Source: Candidatus Bipolaricaulota bacterium (GTDB lineage Bacteria; Bipolaricaulota; Bipolaricaulia; UBA7950; UBA9294). Taken from it: DNA of 34,484 bases. Both the position numbers and the translations under genes were made by a program. The notes beneath the pieces are model-generated. The model made no database searches. It was not told the DNA's origin and saw nothing but the letters and a program-made list of their open reading frames with translations. The stretch is taken from the NCBI GenBank assembly GCA_021159105.1, contig JAGGSM010000091.1:1-34484 (forward strand), in the 5' to 3' direction. The number at the start of each line of letters is the position of its first letter. The stretch's first letter is position 1. This document shows, in pieces, positions 16,741 to 24,731 of this stretch.

Positions 16741-17487
16741 ATGTCCAAAAACACACTCGTTGTATCCGTTATCGCTCTATTGCTGGCGGCAGCCGCGCTG
16801 GTGCTTCAGTTCGTGCTCCCATCTGGTGGGGGGGTCGACAACAGTGCCGAGATAACCGCGCTCACAAACAGGGTCTCCACCCTGGAGGCCAATCCGCCAG
16901 CGAGCCCGCTCAAGGTGGCCTATCTGAACGCTGAGGATGCGTTCTCGGTGTTCACCGACGCGGTGAGCGACCTGCGGCAGAAGGCGATCGACAAGCAGGG
17001 TGAGATCGTGAAGCTGCAGCAGCAGTACATGGCGAGCACCATCTCCAAGGATGACTTCGACAGCCAGAACAATCAGCTGCAGGTGGAGCTGTTGCAGGCG
17101 CAGCTCAACATCGACCTGGGTACGATCGACAAGATGATCGCGTCCAATGGTTTTGCAGACATGAAGAGTCAACTGCAGAAGCTGAAGGATGAGGCGCAGC
17201 CGGTGGTCGATGAGATGAAGAACCTCGTCTCCACGGTGCGCGTTGGCGTGATCGATACGACCGAGTTCCAGAACCGCTACACGCAGGTGAAGAACGCGTT
17301 CACGCAGCTCGATCAGCTCCTCACGCAGGCGGCAACGTCGAAGATCGTGCAGGCAGCGAACAAAGTGGCGGTCGACCAGGGCTACGATCTTGTGTTGCGC
17401 ACCAAGAACGTGATCGTCTACCGCAACACTGCCAAGCTAACGGACATCACTGACCTGGTGAAACACGAGCTTGAGTCCTACCTGTAG
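16741..17487 (+). CDS. Skp/OmpH-like periplasmic chaperone, membrane-anchored
   Basis: Likely periplasmic chaperone for outer membrane proteins. The 248 residues start with a hydrophobic segment (about 5-26) that could be an uncleaved anchor or signal. KVAYLNAEDAFSVF resembles the first strand of OmpH/Skp, a long coiled-coil-like helical region rich in Gln, Asp and Lys follows (about 70-215), and the end GYDLVLRTKNVIVYRNTAKL with a final DITDLVKHELESYL resembles the closing strand-helix of Skp. Classic Skp is about 160 residues, so this one has a longer helical arm. Position right after bamA supports the call. It has its own promoter and a very good ribosome binding site. Confidence 0.75.
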   Translation: MSKNTLVVSVIALLLAAAALVLQFVLPSGGGVDNSAEITALTNRVSTLEANPPASPLKVAYLNAEDAFSVFTDAVSDLRQKAIDKQGEIVKLQQQYMASTISKDDFDSQNNQLQVELLQAQLNIDLGTIDKMIASNGFADMKSQLQKLKDEAQPVVDEMKNLVSTVRVGVIDTTEFQNRYTQVKNAFTQLDQLLTQAATSKIVQAANKVAVDQGYDLVLRTKNVIVYRNTAKLTDITDLVKHELESYL

Positions 17488-17490
17488 GCA

Positions 17491-17931
17491 GTGATGGCCA
17501 GGGATATCGAAGGGATACGCGAGTTATTGCCCCTGCGCTATCCCTACCTGATGATCGATCGTGTGCAGAGAGAGGAAGAGGGGCTCGTCGTTGCGTTGAA
17601 GAACGTGACGATCAACGAGCCCTTCTTCCAGGGGCACTTCCCTGAGCCGCTCCCAGCGGTCATGCCGGGGACCCTCATCCTGGAGGCGATGGCGCAGACC
17701 GCCGCGTTCCTCCTGGCAAGGGACGGCCAGGGTGAGGGCTACCTCGTCGGGGTTGACGAGGCGCGCTTTCGCCGCAAGGTGGTTCCGGGCGATCGGTTGG
17801 TGCTCACAGCGCGCGTTCTGCGCAAGAGGAAGGGGCTGGTGAAAGCGAAGGTCGAGGCTGAAGTGGATGGCGAGCTGGCGGCATCGGCTGTGATCTCACT
17901 CGTTGCACCGGTGAATGAAGATGTGGAATAA
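17491..17931 (+). CDS. fabZ: 3-hydroxyacyl-[ACP] dehydratase FabZ
   Basis: Dehydrates 3-hydroxyacyl-ACP in fatty acid elongation. The 146 residues have the hotdog fold signatures LLPLRYPYLMIDRV, NEPFFQGHFP with catalytic His49, and LILEAMAQTAAF with catalytic Glu65. The His-Glu spacing is 16 residues rather than the usual 14, owing to EPLPA where most FabZ have a shorter G-x-P. Start may be GTG 17491 or ATG 17494; no strong ribosome binding site, and the Skp-like stop lies three bases upstream. Bacteria often keep fabZ between skp/lpxD and lpxA; here no lpx gene is present. The 3' end overlaps the next gene. Confidence 0.9.
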   Translation: MMARDIEGIRELLPLRYPYLMIDRVQREEEGLVVALKNVTINEPFFQGHFPEPLPAVMPGTLILEAMAQTAAFLLARDGQGEGYLVGVDEARFRRKVVPGDRLVLTARVLRKRKGLVKAKVEAEVDGELAASAVISLVAPVNEDVE

Positions 17932-18835
17932 GCTGATCGAGTGCGTTCCTAACATCAGCGAGGGGAGGCGCCGGGATGTGGCGGAGGCCATCGCGCAGGC
18001 TGCTGATGGCCCTGGCCGCAGGGTGATCGACCTGAGCATGGATCCCGACCACAATCGTTCGGTGATCACGATCGTCGGTGAGCCGGACGGACTTCTCGAT
18101 GGGGTCCTTGGACTGGCGAGCAAGGCAGCGGAGCTGATAGACCTCAACGTCCATCGCGGTGAGCACCCGCGCATGGGAGCAGTCGATGTCATCCCGTTCA
18201 TCCCCGTGAGGGGGGTGACGATGGCCGACTGCATCGATCTCTCGCGCAGGGTCGGCGAGCGCATCGCAGAAGAGCTAGCGATTCCCGTCTACCTGTATGA
18301 GGAGTCGGCGACGCGGGAAGAGCGACGCAACCTGGCGACGATCCGCAAGGGGCAATTTGAGGGGTTCGCAGAGAAGATTAGAGATCCGCAGTGGGAACCA
18401 GACTTCGGAGAGGCAAGGATCCATCCAACCGCCGGTGTTGTCGCTGTTGGTGCGCGGGAGTTTCTCATCGCCTACAACATCGACCTTGCTACCTCCGACC
18501 TCTCTGTAGCAAAGGAGATAGCGCGCGCCGTGCGCTATTCGAGTGGTGGCCTGCGCTACGTGAAGGCACTCGGTTTCCCCCTTTCAGAGAAGGGGATAGT
18601 GCAGGTGTCGATGAACCTGACGAACTTCAAAAAGACGCCGATCCTGCGCGTTTTTGAGCTTGTAAAGCGCGAGGCGGAGCGTTGGGGGGTCATGGTCATT
18701 GGAAGCGAGATCGTCGGTACCCTCCCCCGCAGTGCGCTCTACGACGTCGCACGCATGGCGCTGCAGGTGCGTGACTTCTCCGATGATCTCATTCTGGAGG
18801 AGCGGATCGAGGGAGCGATCCGTGAGGATAGCTGA
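17915..18835 (+). CDS. Glutamate formimidoyltransferase
   Basis: Moves a formimino group between N-formimino-glutamate and tetrahydrofolate, linking histidine breakdown with one-carbon metabolism. The 306 residues match the stand-alone N-terminal domain of FTCD: LIECVPNISEGRR at the start, DLSMDPDHNRSVITIVG, NVHRGEHPRMGAVDVIPF, YLYEESA, and GAREFLIAYNIDL. No cyclodeaminase domain is attached. Starts at 17915 or 17921 both overlap the end of fabZ; the stop overlaps murD by 14 bases. Its place between fatty acid and peptidoglycan genes is odd and no histidine genes are nearby. Confidence 0.93.
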   Translation: MKMWNKLIECVPNISEGRRRDVAEAIAQAADGPGRRVIDLSMDPDHNRSVITIVGEPDGLLDGVLGLASKAAELIDLNVHRGEHPRMGAVDVIPFIPVRGVTMADCIDLSRRVGERIAEELAIPVYLYEESATREERRNLATIRKGQFEGFAEKIRDPQWEPDFGEARIHPTAGVVAVGAREFLIAYNIDLATSDLSVAKEIARAVRYSSGGLRYVKALGFPLSEKGIVQVSMNLTNFKKTPILRVFELVKREAERWGVMVIGSEIVGTLPRSALYDVARMALQVRDFSDDLILEERIEGAIREDS

Positions 18836-20129
18836 ACGCGAGATAAGTCAAGTGACTGTGCTCGGCTATGGCCGCACTGGACGAGCCGTCGCCAAGTATC
18901 TACACGAGCATGGAGTGAGACCCTTCGTCAGCGACAGCTCTTACCTCAGTGACGCCGATCAAAGCTCGCTCATGAACCTGCGAATATCCTTCGAGCAGGG
19001 TGGGCACACGCAGCGGGCGATAGAGGGGGCAGACGCCATCGTCCCCAGCCCGGGGATCGATCCCACCATATCGATCCTGCAGCTGGCGCGCGCCAGAGGA
19101 ATCCCGATCATCTCCGAGCTCGATCTTGCCTACCTGCGATCGGGGGATACGCGGATCATCGCCGTTACCGGGACGAACGGGAAGAGCACGACGGTCAGGC
19201 TCATCGAGGGGATACTGAGGGGCGAGGGGATCGATGCGATCGCGGCCGGGAACATCGGCCTTCCCTTCATCACCCTTGCCGATGATCCGCCGGATGTCGT
19301 TGTCCTCGAGGTGAGCAGCTTTCAGCTCGAACAGAGCAGCCTCTTTCATCCTCAGGTGGCTTGTCTGCTCAACATCTCCCCCGATCATCTGGACCGGCAT
19401 GGATCGATGGAGGAGTACATTGCCGTGAAGATGAGCATATTCGCGCGGCAGGGTGCGAGCGATACGGCGATTCTGCCGCGAGGAATCGATCCATCGAAGA
19501 GCACGATCGCCGCGAGGATCGCCCACTTCGATGATGTGGCCCTGCCTGAGAATCCCTTTGTCGAATCTCTCCCCCCGCACAACCGCTCCAACCTGCGCGC
19601 CGCGATCGCTTGCTGCCGGGGGATACTGCCGGATCTCAGAGCTGATCACATCGATCTTCCCGCGCTGAAGGGCGCGTTGCACCTGCCGTATCGCATGCAG
19701 GAGGAGAGAGCGTGTGGCAGCCTACGGGTGATCAACGACTCCAAGTCGACCAATGCCGCCTCAGCGATCACCGCGCTTAGGTCGGTCGAGGGGCAATGCG
19801 TCCTCATCCTCGGAGGGAGGCACAAGGGGGCGGGATACGATGATCTCGCCCATTTCATCGCGCAGCGCGACCTCCGCCACGTGATCCTGTACGGTGAGGC
19901 GAGATCATTCCTGCAAGCGACGCTGCGTGATGTCGGTTACACTCACATTACCGCCTGTTCTGACCTCGAATGTGCGCTGAAAGCGGCCGCCAGCGAGGCA
20001 CACGGTGGTGATGCGATCCTCTTCTCCCCTGCCTGCTCAAGTTACGATCAGTACGGGAATTACGTCGAGCGAGGCGAGCACTTCTCCCGCCTCGTCAGAT
20101 CGATCTTGGGACAAGAGTCAGACAGCTAG
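18822..20129 (+). CDS. murD: UDP-N-acetylmuramoylalanine-D-glutamate ligase
   Basis: Cytoplasmic Mur ligase adding D-glutamate to UDP-MurNAc-L-Ala. With the GTG start at 18822, which follows GAGGGAGCGATCC and overlaps the previous gene by 14 bases, it has 435 residues. Domain 1 has VTVLGYGRTGRAVAKYL; domain 2 has the ATP loop GTNGKSTT and NISPDHLDRHGSMEEY; domain 3 has NDSKSTNAASAITAL, LILGGRHKGAGY and FSPACSSYDQYGNYVERG. A GTG at 18852 is a less likely start. A 132-base gap separates it from ftsW; I see no convincing promoter there (an isolated TTGACA at 20176 has no -10 at proper spacing). Confidence 0.96.
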   Translation: MRIAEREISQVTVLGYGRTGRAVAKYLHEHGVRPFVSDSSYLSDADQSSLMNLRISFEQGGHTQRAIEGADAIVPSPGIDPTISILQLARARGIPIISELDLAYLRSGDTRIIAVTGTNGKSTTVRLIEGILRGEGIDAIAAGNIGLPFITLADDPPDVVVLEVSSFQLEQSSLFHPQVACLLNISPDHLDRHGSMEEYIAVKMSIFARQGASDTAILPRGIDPSKSTIAARIAHFDDVALPENPFVESLPPHNRSNLRAAIACCRGILPDLRADHIDLPALKGALHLPYRMQEERACGSLRVINDSKSTNAASAITALRSVEGQCVLILGGRHKGAGYDDLAHFIAQRDLRHVILYGEARSFLQATLRDVGYTHITACSDLECALKAAASEAHGGDAILFSPACSSYDQYGNYVERGEHFSRLVRSILGQESDS

Positions 20130-20261
20130 CTGAGTCACGCGTCCCACAACAACAACACGAACTATCACCCTCATCTTGACATCCTTCCTTCCGCGCGGGG
20201 GACAACTGCCGTATTCATAAGGGGTATCAGAGATGCCAGGCGCAGCACGACGGACAAGGAG

Positions 20262-21350
20262 ATGCAAGTGGACGGACGAGTGGATCGAGGAATCGTGCTT
20301 TCGGCTGCACTTCTCTTGCTGTTCGGGCTGGTGATGGTCTACAGCGCCAGCGCTCCGTTCTCCCTTCATCACTACGGAACCGACACGCACCTCCTGGTGA
20401 AGCAGCTCATCGCTGCGCTGCTCGGCATCGGGTTTCTCGTTCTCTTCAATTACATCGACTATCATCACTTGCAGCAGCTCGACGACATCCTCCTCCTCGG
20501 GGCGTTCGGCCTGACCTTTCTCACGGTCCTTCCACTGCACGGGATCAGCGACGGCCGCTGGCTGCACATCGGTTCCTTCGCGCTGCAGCCGACAGAGCTC
20601 CTGAAGTTTGCTCTCATCATCTACCTGGCGGCGACGATCACCCGCAAGAAGGACGCGATAAAGTCGTTTGGCGAGGGGGTCCTTCCGTTCGTCCTCGTGC
20701 TGCTGGTGATCGCTGCTGTGACGATGAATCAGCCGGACTTCGGAATGACTCTCATCTTCGCCGCGCTGACCGCTGTCATGCTCTTCATCGGCGGGGCGCG
20801 CACGCGGCACCTGCTCGGAGTGGGGATGGCCAGCGTGCCGTTCATCTTCCTGGCGGTGCGCATCGCCCCCTACCGTATGGCGCGGGTCCTGTCCTTTCTC
20901 AATCCGCACGACTACAGCACGTCGTCCGGCTATCAGACGATTCAATCCCTCGTCGCGATCGGATCCGGCGGGTTGATCGGGCGTGGGCTTGGGGCATCGC
21001 GGGCCAAGTTGTTCTATCTGCCGCAGGCACAGAGCGATTTCATCTTCTCGATCAGTGCTGAGGAACTGGGGCTGATCGGCGCTTGTATCCTGATCATTCT
21101 CTACGCTGTGTTTGCCTGGCGTGCCTTCGCGATCGCTGGCAATGCGCAGGATCAATTCGGCAGGCTGCTCGCCTTTGGGATCGGCTTCTCCATCGCCTTT
21201 CAAGCGCTGCTCAACCTCGGTGTCGCAACCGGCCTCCTTCCGGTGACCGGGCTGACCCTTCCGTTCATCAGTAGCGGCGGGTCGTCACTACTCATAACGC
21301 TATCCATGGTCGGGGTTCTGTTAAACATCTCCAGGCAAGGAGGGAACTGA
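20262..21350 (+). CDS. ftsW: Septal peptidoglycan polymerase FtsW
   Basis: SEDS-family glycosyltransferase of the division site, with around ten membrane segments over 362 residues. VMVYSASAPFS in the first segment, GISDGRWLHIGSFALQPTELLKF, MNQPDFGMTLIF, FLNPHDYSTSSGYQTIQSL, the SDFIFSISAEELG stretch and LTLPFISSGGSSL are SEDS signatures, including the catalytic-region aspartate expected in the large loop. AAGGAG touches the ATG at 20262, so GTG at 20268, six bases downstream, may be the real start. Placement directly before murG favours FtsW over RodA. The stop overlaps the murG start by one base. Confidence 0.93.
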   Translation: MQVDGRVDRGIVLSAALLLLFGLVMVYSASAPFSLHHYGTDTHLLVKQLIAALLGIGFLVLFNYIDYHHLQQLDDILLLGAFGLTFLTVLPLHGISDGRWLHIGSFALQPTELLKFALIIYLAATITRKKDAIKSFGEGVLPFVLVLLVIAAVTMNQPDFGMTLIFAALTAVMLFIGGARTRHLLGVGMASVPFIFLAVRIAPYRMARVLSFLNPHDYSTSSGYQTIQSLVAIGSGGLIGRGLGASRAKLFYLPQAQSDFIFSISAEELGLIGACILIILYAVFAWRAFAIAGNAQDQFGRLLAFGIGFSIAFQALLNLGVATGLLPVTGLTLPFISSGGSSLLITLSMVGVLLNISRQGGN

Positions 21351-22477
21351 TGCGCGTATTGATCGCTGGTGGTGGAACAGGAGGGCACTTCTATCCCGCG
21401 CTCGCGGTGATGGAGGAGTTCACCAAGCACAATAACGGAGTGAAGCTCGCCTACGTCGGTACGAGGCGAGGGATCGAGGCGCGCATCCTTCCATCGTACC
21501 CGTGGGTCTCCTTCTTCCCGATCCACGTGCGCGGTCTGGAGCGTGGGAATGTACCCCAGAATCTGTACTCGCTTCTGCTCCTTAGCATCTCGTTTGTCGA
21601 AGTGCTGATTGTTCTGCTGCGCTTCCGTCCTCAGGTGGTGATCGGGATGGGAGGATACGCTTCTTTCCCCGCGGTCTTCGTCGCGTCCCTGCTGGGCAAG
21701 GTCCTTCCCATAAGGACGGTGATCCACGAGCAGAATGCGGTCGCTGGGCTGTCGAATCGGATACTTGCTCGTTTCGTGGACAAGGTGCTGATCTCCTATC
21801 CGCAGACCAGAAAGCAGCTGCGAGCAGCACGGAACATCGTTACCACGGGAAATCCGATTCGCAGCGAGTTCCTTTTTGCCAAGCGCACCCGCGCCGCCTA
21901 CGAGCGCTTTGGCCTCTCCCCTGATAAGAGGACCGTGCTTGTCTTCGGCGGCTCGAACGGGTCGCTCGCCATAACCAACGCCATCCGCAAGGCCCGCAAC
22001 GAGATTGCAAGGCAGAACGACATGCAGGTCCTCCTCGTCACCGGGGGGAGCATCGACACCTCGATCATCGAGGCGGAGATCTCCGCGGCAGGCGCGACGA
22101 ACATCGTCGTTGTGAAGTACATTGAGAGGATGGGCGAGGCGTTCGCCATCGCTGATCTGATCGTATCCCGCGCCGGGGCAACAACGCTCGCCGAGATCAC
22201 CTCCTGCGGCAAGCCAGCGCTCCTCATTCCATGGGGAGGCGCAACGGACGGTCATCAGTGGGAGAACGCACGGGTGCTGAACGACGAGAGGGCTTGCACG
22301 ATCGTGGGGGAGGGTGATATCCTGGACAGGCGCCTAGCGCTGCTGATCGAACAAATGGTGAAAGATGAACAGGGGCTCAATCTGATGGCACGAAACTCGA
22401 TGCGTATGGGGAGCAGGCACGCAGCCGCGTCTATGCTCGGTGAAATCGTTACTCTTGTCGAGGGGGCGCGCACTTGA
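21350..22477 (+). CDS. murG: UDP-GlcNAc:undecaprenyl-PP-MurNAc-pentapeptide transferase
   Basis: Makes lipid II by adding GlcNAc to lipid I on the cytoplasmic face of the membrane. The 375 residues show the GT-B fold signatures GGGTGGHFYPALAV at the N-terminus, GMGGYASFPAV, HEQNAVAGLSNRILA, FGGSNGS, and VSRAGATTLAEITSCGKPALLIP with the donor-binding residues. AAGGAGGGA precedes the ATG, which shares one base with the ftsW stop (TGATG). Its TGA overlaps the TTG start of murC. Confidence 0.96.
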   Translation: MRVLIAGGGTGGHFYPALAVMEEFTKHNNGVKLAYVGTRRGIEARILPSYPWVSFFPIHVRGLERGNVPQNLYSLLLLSISFVEVLIVLLRFRPQVVIGMGGYASFPAVFVASLLGKVLPIRTVIHEQNAVAGLSNRILARFVDKVLISYPQTRKQLRAARNIVTTGNPIRSEFLFAKRTRAAYERFGLSPDKRTVLVFGGSNGSLAITNAIRKARNEIARQNDMQVLLVTGGSIDTSIIEAEISAAGATNIVVVKYIERMGEAFAIADLIVSRAGATTLAEITSCGKPALLIPWGGATDGHQWENARVLNDERACTIVGEGDILDRRLALLIEQMVKDEQGLNLMARNSMRMGSRHAAASMLGEIVTLVEGART

Positions 22478-23853
22478 TCGACGTACGCAAGCGCTATCAC
22501 TTCGTGGGGATAGCGGGTGCTGGCATGAGCGGCCTGGCCGCGGTGATGCTCGCTGGAGGGAGCAGCGTCTCCGGCTCCGACCTGCGGGAGAATGCGGAGA
22601 CGGAGTTCCTGCAGCGGGCTGGTGCGGCGATCCACATCGGTCACGATCCGTCTGTCGTTGACAAGGGGGTCGATGAGGTGATCGTCTCCTCCGCCATCAC
22701 TCCGCAGAACGTCGAGATAGAGGCGGCGCGCAGGCTCAACCTCCCTGTTGTCCATCGCTTGCACGCACTGGCGAGCGTGATCGATGGCTACACCAGCATC
22801 GGCGTTGCTGGGACGCACGGGAAGACGACGACGACCGCGATGGCCGCGACCATCCTGAGAAATACCGGCAGGGATCCGAGCTACCTCGTGGGCGCGCACT
22901 GCCCCGGCCTTGGAGGAAACTCCCACCTTGGATCGGGCGAGGTGTTTGTGACCGAGGTGGATGAGAGCGATGGCCTGTTCCTCGCCATCCATCCGACGAT
23001 CGCTGTTCTCAATAACATCGGACGGGATCACCTGGGCACTTACCATACACTCGATCGCATAAGGGAGAGCTTCAAACGCTACATCCAGCAGGCTGATCAA
23101 GCGGTCCTGGCGATCGACGATGCCAACGTGCGCGAGCTCGCCTCTCACCACCCCTCAGCGCTCAAGGTGGGATCCCACCCGGATGCCGATCTGCGCGCGG
23201 TGAACATCTCTCACCATCACTTCCATACTACCTTCGATCTCAGGTATAGGGGAGAAGATGTGGCGCACGTCTTCCTCCCCGCACCGGGGGATCACAACGT
23301 GAGAAACGCGCTGTGCGCGATCGGGGCGGCAAATTTGGCCGGTGTCCCGCTGGCCGATGCCGCGGAGGCGATCGCCGACTTTCAACTTCCCAAGCGCCGC
23401 TTCCAGCTCCTTGAGGAGAACGGGGTGACGGTGGTCGACGACTATGCCCACCTTCCAGAGGAGATCGAGGTCACTCTGCAAGCGATCCGCTCCGGCTGGA
23501 CGGACAGGCGGATCGTAGCTGTGTTCCAGCCGCATCGCTACAGCCGCACACAGGCGATCGGCAACGAGTTCGGAGCGGCGTTCCGCCTGGCCGACACGGT
23601 CGTCGTGACCCCGATTTATGCCGCCTATGAGGCACCGATCCCGGGTGTCACCTCACAGAGTATCGTCGATTCCATCAGCCGCAACACGGGAAGCGACCCG
23701 CTCCTCATCCATGATAAGGAGGAGGCGCTCTCGTTCCTCAAGCGCTACATCGAGCCGGGCGACTTCATCATCAGTTTCGGAGCGGGTGACATATGGACAG
23801 TGACCACCAGCCTGTCACGCTTCCTGAAGGAGGGGAGCTTCTGCACCGCGTAG
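22474..23853 (+). CDS. murC: UDP-N-acetylmuramate-L-alanine ligase
   Basis: First Mur ligase, joining L-alanine to UDP-MurNAc. It has 459 residues. YHFVGIAGAGMSGLA at the N-terminus, the ATP loop GTHGKTTTTAM, TEVDESDGLF, NNIGRDHLGTYHTL, DYAHLPEEIEVTL and FQPHRYSRTQA are present. The start is a TTG overlapping the murG TGA (TTGA), since no ATG or GTG occurs before the first conserved strand. The 3' end overlaps murB by 61 bases. Confidence 0.95.
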   Translation: MIDVRKRYHFVGIAGAGMSGLAAVMLAGGSSVSGSDLRENAETEFLQRAGAAIHIGHDPSVVDKGVDEVIVSSAITPQNVEIEAARRLNLPVVHRLHALASVIDGYTSIGVAGTHGKTTTTAMAATILRNTGRDPSYLVGAHCPGLGGNSHLGSGEVFVTEVDESDGLFLAIHPTIAVLNNIGRDHLGTYHTLDRIRESFKRYIQQADQAVLAIDDANVRELASHHPSALKVGSHPDADLRAVNISHHHFHTTFDLRYRGEDVAHVFLPAPGDHNVRNALCAIGAANLAGVPLADAAEAIADFQLPKRRFQLLEENGVTVVDDYAHLPEEIEVTLQAIRSGWTDRRIVAVFQPHRYSRTQAIGNEFGAAFRLADTVVVTPIYAAYEAPIPGVTSQSIVDSISRNTGSDPLLIHDKEEALSFLKRYIEPGDFIISFGAGDIWTVTTSLSRFLKEGSFCTA

Positions 23854-24731
23854 GCGACACTCTCTCCAGCCTTGAGTCGATCCCCGGTGAATTGAGGCGG
23901 GGAGAGCCACTGGCAGGCCACACAACGCTACAGGTCGGTGGACCTGCGGATGGCTTCTTTCTCCCCGCGAGCGTGGAAGCACTGGTCGGCGCGGTCAGTC
24001 TCTGCCGGGCACGTGACGTTCCCTACTTCATCCTGGGCAAGGGTTCAAATGTGCTCTTCTCCGATGCTGGATATCGCGGTCTGATCATCTCCACCGAGAG
24101 GCTAAGCGAGTGCACGCTCGTCGACGATCATCTTCGTGCTGAGTGCGGTCTGCCCCTCTCACAACTGATCTCCATCGCGAACGCTCACGGGAACACCTCC
24201 CTTAACTTCCTCGCTGGGATACCGGGGAGCGTAGGTGGGGCGCTGGCGATGAACGCTGGCACAGGGGAGCGTTCGATCGGCGATGTCGTGCGTGAGGTGA
24301 CCGTCCTCTCCGCTCGCGGCGCCCTCGAATCGCTTGACCGAGCTGCCTGTGCCTTCTCCTATCGGACGAGCTCCCTCCTCGAATCGCGCCTCCCCATCCT
24401 CTCGGCAACACTGTTGCTGGACGAACGAAGATTCGACCGAAAGGAGCTTCTTGCGCGCCGCGCCGCGACACAACCGGTGTCAGAAGCTAGCGCCGGATGC
24501 GCATTTAAGAACCCAATCGGACGATCTGCAGGGGATTTGATCGAGCGTGCTGGCTTGAAGGGATTTCAGGTGGGAATGGCTAGGGTATCTGATATACACG
24601 CTAATTTTATCATCAATGTGGGGGGAGCAAGCAGTAATGAGATCTATAGAATAATTGACATTGTCCGTCAAAAGGTGTATAAAAGTTTCCATATCTTGCT
24701 TGACTTGGAGATTGAGGTCGTTGACGGGTGA
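23793..24731 (+). CDS. murB: UDP-N-acetylenolpyruvoylglucosamine reductase
   Basis: FAD enzyme reducing the enolpyruvyl group to form UDP-MurNAc. The 312 residues carry TTLQVGGPADGFFLP, LGKGSNVLFSD, FLAGIPGSVGGALAMNAG, FSYRTSSL and ASAGCAFKNP. In the last motif Cys236 stands where many MurB have the proton-donating serine. The short C-terminal layout fits a type II MurB. ATG 23793 follows GGAGCGGGTGACAT and lies within murC; the strong GAAGGAGGGGAG further down (near 23826) is followed only by CTG codons. The last 150 bases turn A+T rich and hold a promoter for ftsQAZ. The stop overlaps the ftsQ GTG. Confidence 0.93.
   Translation: MDSDHQPVTLPEGGELLHRVGDTLSSLESIPGELRRGEPLAGHTTLQVGGPADGFFLPASVEALVGAVSLCRARDVPYFILGKGSNVLFSDAGYRGLIISTERLSECTLVDDHLRAECGLPLSQLISIANAHGNTSLNFLAGIPGSVGGALAMNAGTGERSIGDVVREVTVLSARGALESLDRAACAFSYRTSSLLESRLPILSATLLLDERRFDRKELLARRAATQPVSEASAGCAFKNPIGRSAGDLIERAGLKGFQVGMARVSDIHANFIINVGGASSNEIYRIIDIVRQKVYKSFHILLDLEIEVVDG
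24655..24683 (+). promoter_or_regulatory. Near-consensus promoter inside murB for ftsQ-ftsA-ftsZ
   Basis: TTGACA (24655-24660), 17 bases, TATAAA (24678-24683). Initiation near 24690 gives a leader of about 38 bases before the ftsQ GTG at 24728. This is the closest match to consensus in the window and sits in an A+T-rich stretch of otherwise G+C-rich sequence. Confidence 0.82.

Noticed and set aside
20176..20217. Promoter before ftsW based on TTGACA at 20176
   Set aside because: The only -10-like sequence (TATTCA at 20212) is 30 bases away.
20118..22255. Two long minus-strand frames opposite ftsW and murG
   Set aside because: Fully antisense to clear genes, with low-complexity charged composition.
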